From Gracilariopsis chorda (taxonomy: Eukaryota > Rhodophyta > Florideophyceae > Gracilariales > Gracilariaceae), in contig NBIV01000479.1 of the NCBI GenBank assembly GCA_003194525.1, positions 1 through 33,371 on the forward strand: a stretch of DNA of 33,371 nt. The letters are read 5' to 3'. Below are positions 27,354 through 33,371 of this stretch, piece by piece. Position numbers and translations under genes: made by a program. The notes below the pieces were generated by a model. The model saw only the letters and a list, made by a program, of their open reading frames with translations. It was not told the origin of the DNA and made no database searches. Position 1 is the first letter of the stretch; every line of letters starts with the position of its first letter.

Positions 27354-27750
27354 CGTATCGCATCCTGGCTGCAGAAGGCTGCCTGTTGTGCCTGTTGCTG
27401 GAGTTGTAACCCTCACTCTTCATTGCGCTAGGAGTCGCATTTGCATACTCCGGGAAATGACAAGTAGAGCATTGCAGAGTAGGTGAGCTTTGGTAAACGA
27501 ACTTGTACGGCGCCATCAGTAGCTGTTGTGCCTCCAGAGAATACAATTACCGAGCATGCTGGGCGAACATTTATTGCAGAAGAGGGGCCGGCAGATTGGG
27601 TCGAACACGGATTGTGGGAGCGTGGTGCTTGGCCTGTCGCAGACCTGTGTCGCATCGCAACAACCAAGCTCTGCCAACATGGTCACAGGCCCACTCTTTG
27701 CGTTCCTCCTTCTCTATGCACTGCAAAACGCTCTCCTCTCACCCCTAGCT
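27354..27750. other. Downstream of phosphomannomutase, no gene recognised
   Basis: Frames over 100 codons at 27483-27948 (plus) have no motifs and overlap the coding-like minus strand beyond 27751. Confidence 0.3.
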
Positions 27751-28140
27751 TTAAAGGCACCAGCCGTCGTCCTCCAGCCCTATGGCACTGGAAGCAAAAG
27801 CCTTTGTATCTCTATCTCTGCTTGCCGATCTCTTTCCGTTCAGCGCGTCGGGGTGATCGAGCGCATCGATCACGGGAACCCACGCACGGCCCAAACAGAT
27901 CTTACATCGCGCAGCAACGTCGAACAACGCTTTAAACAACGTCTGTAACTGGTTTGCGGCTACCGCCACCTCGTTCACCGCGAGGTTTGGGTTGCGCACT
28001 GCGCGCACGGGCCGTGCACAAGGTGGTGATGACTGTTTTACGGAGATCAACAAAGTTGCACGCATCGCTTACCACAGCAACCTTGGCAATCGAATCTACC
28101 ATACTCGCAAATGCGGTTATTTACGCATCCTGCTCCGTCG
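27751..28140 (-). pseudogene. Possible MON2-type (Sec7-associated ARM repeat) fragment, frameshifted
   Basis: The minus strand reads MVDSIAKVAVVSDACNFVDL and then RKTVITTLCTARA in one frame. Near 28010 it shifts to NQLQTLFKALFDVAARC then LGRAWVPVIDALDHPDAL. The second pattern (helical, ending LG-x-AW-x-VIDALD) is reminiscent of the region in MON2/BIG proteins after their DUF1981 segment. The resemblance is from memory of the motif only, and other HEAT-repeat proteins would look similar. It is a truncated, broken copy. Confidence 0.3.
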
Positions 28141-28170
28141 AGCACAGCTAAGGAAAGACACCAGACGTAC

Positions 28171-29687
28171 TTAAGATTTGTTTTCTTGGTTCGTCGAACG
28201 AGCTTTGTGACGGTTAGGTTTGGCTTTGCATCCACGTTTCGGACATCTCGGCTTGTTATTCTGAACACGACCGTCCTGGGTCCTCTCTTCAGAATCATGT
28301 GATGATATCGACGACGGACGTGATCGCTTACGAATCTCACGTGTGTTGTTTTGTTCTAGCGCCATTGCTAATTTCTCTCTCATAACTTGCAGTTCCCGTT
28401 CCGCCTTGTCTGCCCTACTCTCTGAGGCCCTTCTTTCTTCGCTGTTGCGTCGCGCGCGCTGCTCAGCTGCTCTCTTCTCTTCGCTGTTGCGTCGCGCGCG
28501 CTGCTCAGCTGCTCTCTTCTCTTCGCTGTTGCGTCGCGCGCGCTGCTCAGCTGCTTTCTTCTCCTCGCTGTTGCGTCGCGCGCGCTGCTCAGCTGCCCTT
28601 CTCTGTGCTGCTTCCCTTTCCAATCTGAGTGCGTTCTGCTGTTGGTCTTCAGCCTGTAATTGTTCTACTTTTCCAATCCCAAGCAAAGAATCGGGTGTGA
28701 GACCCAGTTCCCTGAAATAGGTGCAATCAATTGGGGTGTTGCCCTCAAAGATTTGCCAGTGATATCCAGCTTGGGGTTGTGAGGTTGACTGCGCTGCTAT
28801 TCGACGGGAGCGCCTCGGTGCGGCGTTCCCTGTTGTGGTTGGATATCCAGTGGTCCGAAACGGGCCTGGGCCATTCTGTTTGCCAACAACAACACACGGT
28901 CTCCACAAAGGCGATGCACTTGATCCCGGGCGCGGGGCGTGCAGCTTGTCAAGGTCAATAATGACGTATTCGTCGACTCCTGCCTGTGCATATTTGACCC
29001 ACTTTGTGGTGTAATCGGTGCGACGAGAGCTCTGCTGGCTTGTGATCTCGATGTGCATGAGCGGGGTTTGCCTCGTGTACGAGGCAACAAAGGCGGCTGA
29101 TCGCGGTGAGCGACGGTGCGGTGATTGGCGAGGGCTGTAGGGCGTAATGGTGATGTCGGGCACGAGAACGGATGAGGAGGCAGAAGGTGCGAGCCGGTTG
29201 TTGGACGACGAAGCGGTACGCGCGGCGAGGGGCGACGAAGAGGACGAAGCACCAGGAAGGTGAACATTCCCCACCTCGTTGACACAGATGTGGGCACGGC
29301 CGTTTGCGTGGAGCTGGCGAAGCTTGTACGAAAGACTTTGACGGATTAGCCCGGCCTGGGGATCATCCAAGTCGCGTTTAAAGAAGAGGTGATTGTCTAT
29401 GAGCTCGTATTTTGCAGAGGTATATTCAGACAGCTGGAGATACTGATCAAGAGTGCATGGCAAAAGGTCGAGCTCACCGTTGGGGGCGCCGTTAGTGCGA
29501 ACGGCGGTGGCAAAGGGCTCGTCAAGAGAGTCGGGCGAGAGGTCGGCAAAAGCGTGGAGGGAAGGGGAACACTAAATGAGGGCGATGGGATGTTCAGGTC
29601 GGAAAGAACGAGAGATTGCGGCGACGCTGAGGGTGATGGAGGCGGCGAGTCGGAGCTGTGCAGCGGCGGCGGTGCAGTGACGCTCAT
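28171..29687 (-). CDS. Uma2 (DUF820) PD-(D/E)XK nuclease domain fused to a repeat coiled coil; N-terminal frameshift
   Basis: The domain (about 29480-28700) shows the Uma2 order: LDQYLQL, AKYELIDNHL, VPDITI (candidate catalytic D), LMHIEITS (candidate E), TTKWVKYAQAGVDEYVIIDL (Lys and the GV-x-EY signature). Ser/Arg-rich linkers interrupt it. Four 14-residue AAEQRARRNSEEKR repeats form a charged coiled coil, then a Cys/Lys-rich tail (CPKRGCKAK). Uma2 is abundant in cyanobacteria, usually as a short single-domain protein of unknown role; here it is extended with eukaryotic-style low complexity. The domain frame has no early ATG. The ATG at 29687 (MSVTAPPPL) reads in another frame and would need a one-base shift near 29572. 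Confidence 0.75.
28438..28605 (-). repeat. Four 42-bp tandem coding repeats in the Uma2 gene
   Basis: TTCGCTGTTGCGTCGCG recurs at 28438, 28480, 28522 and 28564. The period is 14 codons, so copy-number change keeps the frame. Confidence 0.95.
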
Positions 29688-29846
29688 GATTAGGCTGTGT
29701 GCCGGTGCACAGACGTCGCGGATGCTGAACGGCGGCAGCGTCGGGTTGTGTGGCGTTTTGAATGCTCGTGGCAAAGGCCCTGACTCTCTTGGCCTTTTCG
29801 AGATTCAAAAAGGGGTGAGTTATTGGGCAGGGCCGAAATAGCGGCG

Positions 29847-30690
29847 ATGTGCATGTGAACGATTTTCTTGGCTCCATCTGCTGCTTGCATTCTTCCTTTA
29901 GAAGGAGGGGCTCAGCCGTCAGCAAAAGGACCGACCGCCGTTGTCAAGGTTGGGGAAGAACTGGCGGGCTCTGTTCTGACTCCAATTGTGCCAATGGAAA
30001 CTCCTGTTTCTGTTTGTTTCTGGTTCGACGAAAGCCAGAGTCACAGTAAGTGATTGCTTGGCATGCTATTATCTACTGCAAGTCTGGATGAATATCGGAG
30101 CTTTGCAACGCAGGACGCGGCGTCAAAGTCAGAAAGGTTCTCAATCGTAGCTCTGTCGCAACAATCTGTTGCGTCGATCGCTGTTCACTTTGGCTTGCAA
30201 ATGACACAAACAGCCACAAAACTTGCTACGTTCTTCCCAATGCGACACGGGATAGACATTGTAATTGATCTTTCTCTTCCGCGTCAGCTTTATTTACTTG
30301 AAGCTGCCACCCAGTTTATCCAGCGATACAGAGCTAAAGAGAAACTTACCATAACGTCAGCGTGTCCTGGATGGGTGACTTATGCGGAGAACACACAGAA
30401 GGACTTTTTATTGGGCTGCATATCGTCCATTTGACCTCCTCGAGAAATACTGGGGTTCATGGCATCTCATCTCGCCCTTCAGGTGATAGAAAGCCTATCC
30501 GGGTGTGCGCAGTGATGCCGTGCCATGACAAAAAGATTGAGGCCAGCCGACCCGGGTTTGTGCGTAACCAAAGCGACGGAAGCATTCAGAAAGATACAGA
30601 TTGTGTGATAGCCACAGGGGAACTACTGGACTTAATCAAAGAGAATCGACGTGACCTAATTTCGGCAAAACAAAGTGAATTAGGGTCAAG
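29847..30690 (+). pseudogene. NAR1: NAR1/NARFL (Fe-only hydrogenase-like CIA protein), N-terminal and middle part, frameshifted
   Basis: NAR1 is a cytosolic iron-sulphur assembly (CIA) factor with two Fe-S clusters. Visible in order across shifting frames: NDFL / APSAACILPLEGG (the start of the family with its first Cys), VSDCLAC (cluster-binding Cys pair; the following SGC is missing), IVALSQQSVASIAVHFGL, LYLLEAATQFIQRY, TSACPGWVTYAE (cluster motif), then VMPCHDKKIEASRP and DCVIATGEL. At least four frame changes (about 29865, 30055, 30435, 30495) and a small deletion after SDCLAC make it a dead copy. It is head to head with the Uma2 gene about 160 bp away. Confidence 0.85.
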
Positions 30691-31529
30691 ATATTATTAT
30701 TATTCTTCTTCTTCTTTATGGGCGCACATTGTCTAATTGCGACGCTGTGGTAGAGCTTATCATAATTCCTTCTCAATCTCTCAACAACTAAGGTTAACCG
30801 CTAGCTACTCCTCGTGAATGACAAGTTCTCTCTACCCCGTTACACCAGCCTTTAACTCCCGACTTAAAATATTGTTGATGGCTGTTGCTTGCTCCCACCC
30901 TGCTGCAGCCGTGTTACGCTCACTAACTAGTATTCCAAGACGTAGTAGAATGGTACAAAACTTCTGCAGGGAGACCCGAATATATAATCCATTTCGTTCT
31001 GGCGCGTTTTCGCCTCTTCCAGACTTTGCTCTGCTAATCCTTCCTCAACTCGAGAGAACGCCAGGTAAGGGGTACACCACGACAAGCGGATTCCATGTAC
31101 CACGTTCGCGCCACCAGAAGATCTGGTGACATCTTGCTCTCCCTTTTCTCTTTTCCCTTGGCGATAAAGGGCGGTAAGATCGGGTTGGGGCCCGTGTGTG
31201 CTGTAGATCTCAGCGTAAGTCCAGAAAAACCCTGTAAAACCATTCAGATCCTTGTACAGGCGGTGTTGTCGCTTCCTAAAATCCCTGGTCTCCGTTGGAG
31301 ACCCATTGCGATCCCGCCAGAGTTTCCGTGGGAACCTCCATGATCCTTCTGGGAAAAGTTAGGGAAAGGTTGGTAAGATCCGCAGTGTTGCACGTGCCTC
31401 GTCCCTTCTGTTTCGCACAGATAAGCGGGGGTCTTTTTCCGACACTACCGCCCAGGTTCTTCGGCTGTCGGTGCGCCGATTGCCGGGGCGATTTTACGGA
31501 CATCCGGGGTCCGTGGAGGCGATCAGTCC
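30691..31529. other. About 0.8 kb of sequence foreign to NAR1, between its two halves
   Basis: It starts with a TAT/TCT microsatellite (30690-30717). The family needs only a short linker here, so most of this stretch is extra. No LTR, terminal inverted repeat or target duplication is evident by eye. A frame at 31095-31343 ends KPCKTIQILVQAVLSLPKIP without a nameable motif. Confidence 0.5.
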
Positions 31530-32272
31530 GCCGATCGCCTGGACGAGTTTTAACGACCTCCCGGGTCCATCAAGATATTCATCTACAGGTTCGCATGAGT
31601 TTGGGGTCAACGTCAGGAGCAGTTCCGGGGGGTATGCAGAGTTTGTTTTACGAGTAGCATCAAGAGAAATTGTTTGGAATTGAATTGCCAAGAGGTAGTA
31701 TCATTACAGAAAAAGCAAGTAGATGCGGTGATCTGCGTACAGCCACCGTGTCAAACAAAGATGGAGAATCGTCGACCTTTGCTACTGCATATTGATTCCG
31801 TTGTTTGCAGACAATCTTGCGAAAGGTGCGGCAAGGACAATACAAGTACAATTACATCGAGTTGATGGCATGCCCTGGAGGCTGTACAAACGGAGGTGGG
31901 CAAATCTCAATCCCAGAGGATTCAAAGGGCGACTTGCGAAGTTGGAAACTTCAAGCAGATAACCATTTGAAGAATGTAAATTCCGTTTTTCCAACAACCC
32001 TGAGGTTCCCATTCCGCTTGCAGTTTCAGGAGTTAGAGAACTATACAACGCAATGGTAAACGAGTTGACCAACTCGGATGGATTGAAACCGCTTCGAATG
32101 CCAATTCAGTCAAGTCAAACGAGTGGAATTGGCTCACTCTCCGGTACCGAGAAGTTCCTCCGATTTCACATTTAAACCGAAAGATACTGAGACCGCTAGC
32201 CTTCTCATACAAGAGACGGCCTTTGTTTTGGGGACTGATTCGACGTTATGACAGACTATCTGACTGAGTGGT
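31530..32272 (+). pseudogene. NAR1: NAR1/NARFL C-terminal part, frameshifted
   Basis: SSGGYAEFVLRVASREI matches the SGGY-x-E-x-(V/I)FR-x-A-x-E-LFG segment of NAR1. IVWN then breaks the frame near 31675. An in-frame stop follows, then LQTILRKVRQGQYKYNYIEL and MACPGGCTNGGGQI, which contains the C-terminal cluster Cys motif (MACP-x-GC-x-NGGGQ). VRELYNAMVNEL and TLRYREVPPIS at 32030-32160 correspond to the family end and lie in yet other frames; the last frame closes near 32270. Same gene as 29847-30690 by order and content. Confidence 0.85.
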
Positions 32273-32431
32273 GTGTAATATACAACGCAGTGAATGAAGA
32301 GTCCCTTGTTCCGTGTAACACAATATACAGTGCTGTTGGACGATTTACGACTTATCGTTAGCTACTTCGCTTCCGAGTACCAAGTGTAGTCCGTTCTGCA
32401 TTTGTGAAGGACTGAACATCGCATTCTTAAT
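32273..32431. other. Short spacer without a gene
   Basis: Nothing recognised between the NAR1 remnant and the minus-strand frame at 32432. Confidence 0.3.
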
Positions 32432-32810
32432 TTACATGGACATTATGGATTGCATATGTTTGCCGCAGCACTTTTGAGCATCTTCAGATATTTGATCCAA
32501 GTGACCTGCACCTTTGTCAGCAAGCATTTTGTTGTCTGACAAGTAGTACCCTCCTCGACCGTGCGGATTCCCTTTCTCCATTTGCTTTTCTGTTTCTTTG
32601 GGCTTGTTAGAGATATCAGTGAGCTGTTGCACGACATGGTCGTTGCTTTGTACCAGAGGGGATGTAGATAGCGCTCTTGCGCAGTATTTGTTCCATAGAA
32701 GATGTAGTAATGTGGCGTGCAGAGTGCTCTTGAAGTACGATACTTGGAGGGGATAATAACTGTGGCAATGTACAGCAAAGTGTTCAATCTTATTTAGAGG
32801 TACCTTTGAT
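32432..32810 (-). other. Open frame of about 125 codons, no ATG at its start, unidentified
   Basis: The minus strand is open from just after a TGA near 32810 to a stop at 32432. It reads naturally (YFKSTLHATLLHLLW, VVQQLTDISNKPKETEKQ, DQISEDAQKCCGKHM) with an amphipathic Lys/Glu helix in the middle. It looks like coding sequence rather than chance, but I recognise no family. The first ATG is internal. It is probably the end of a truncated copy. Confidence 0.3.
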
Positions 32811-33059
32811 ATTCATTCATACGTTATGCGGGGGGCTTGTACTGCAGAGGATATGTGCGAAAAGCAGCGAGGTGAACGTTTGGTGCTGAAATGAAATAGT
32901 GCAAACTGGGTCGATTACAATGGGTAGAAAAGGATGTTCGTATTGCTGATGACTACGCTGCGTTTGGACGTGAATACCACTTAGCGCCAACATGCGTAAC
33001 CAGCATGGGAGTGATACGATGCAATTATGTTGTGGCGCCTTGCCACTTGATTGCAAATT

Positions 33060-33371
33060 ATATTTGTGCACCGATGGAAAGCGTGAGAGCGTAATCGCAG
33101 AAGTTGTCCTTCAAGGCGATGACAAAGTGTTCTCGGATATTGTGCTTGTCATCGTACTCCTCGAACTGGCAACGTTCCTTGTGAGTGCAATTGGTGCCAA
33201 TAGGCGAAATGTTCAACATGCGCTTCCTCAACGACGATGAAAGTAGCGCGCTTGACGGGAATACTGAGCGCGGAGATGTAACGTAAAACAGTAATTGACA
33301 AGCTTTTGTAAACGCTTCTCTCCCAGATGGGCGGTGATGCTGGGGTCGGCTATGAGCTCGTTGGCGCGATA
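33060..33371 (-). pseudogene. PMM: Second phosphomannomutase copy, inverted, truncated and frameshifted
   Basis: The minus strand from the window edge reads [18 protein letters not shown], then needs frame changes near 33285 and 33245 to give [11 protein letters not shown] and EYDDKHNIREHFVIALKDNF. It clearly aligns at DNA level with 26840-27150 on the plus strand. Similarity ends near 33060, inside the GGQISFD segment (here GAQI). The catalytic Arg position after SPIG (GRNC in the first copy) reads GTNC, so it was decaying. The N-terminal part lies beyond the window. Confidence 0.88.

Noticed and set aside
30818..31657. Protein-coding gene within the NAR1 interruption
   Set aside because: Only short frames without motifs; none extends across the interval.

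Overview
The window is nuclear DNA of a eukaryote, probably a microbial alga. It has a spliceosomal GT-AG intron in a phosphomannomutase gene, a Ty1/copia retrotransposon, a TATA-driven LTR element, eukaryote-type genes (NAR1, phosphomannomutase) and a PD-(D/E)XK Uma2 nuclease of bacterial type. A red microalga is my best guess, but nothing visible proves the lineage. TAA, TAG and TGA all end long frames, so the standard code is used.

Layout. 1-4614: decayed Ty1/copia element with gag, protease, integrase, reverse transcriptase, RNase H and the start of its 3' LTR. 4913-5111: a long foldback. 5421-9201 (minus): a gene for a secreted, Cys-rich, membrane-anchored protein. It is cut by a very young 1660-bp non-autonomous LTR element (7244-8903) with two 224-bp LTRs, an AAGAT target duplication, PBS, PPT, TATA box and 31-bp tandem repeats. 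9381-11237 (minus): an acidic, coiled-coil protein gene whose 3' end was cut by an older relative of the same LTR. 11.2-12.9 kb: intergenic DNA with a perfect hairpin, two palindromes, a tRNA-like sequence and telomere-like AC-rich repeats.

12.9-24.4 kb holds at least four members of a gene family I do not recognise. Two are apparently intact and head to head (A, 20201-22228 minus; B, 23073-24395 plus), separated by a tandem pair of 226-bp repeats. Two are C-terminal remnants (12888-13012, 13608-13799). Between them lie a KEA/KefC antiporter fragment, an intact APH-type kinase gene (18010-19452), a zinc-finger tail and a frameshifted unidentified gene.

24.4-33.4 kb looks like a graveyard of duplicated housekeeping genes: a LINE endonuclease tail, phosphomannomutase with one internal TAA, a possible MON2-type fragment, a Uma2-nuclease/coiled-coil gene with an N-terminal frameshift, a NAR1 (cytosolic Fe-S assembly) pseudogene split by about 0.8 kb of foreign sequence, and a second, inverted, more decayed phosphomannomutase copy at the window edge.

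There is no operon logic here. The theme is repeated local duplication, mobile-element insertion and decay around a few intact lineage-specific genes.
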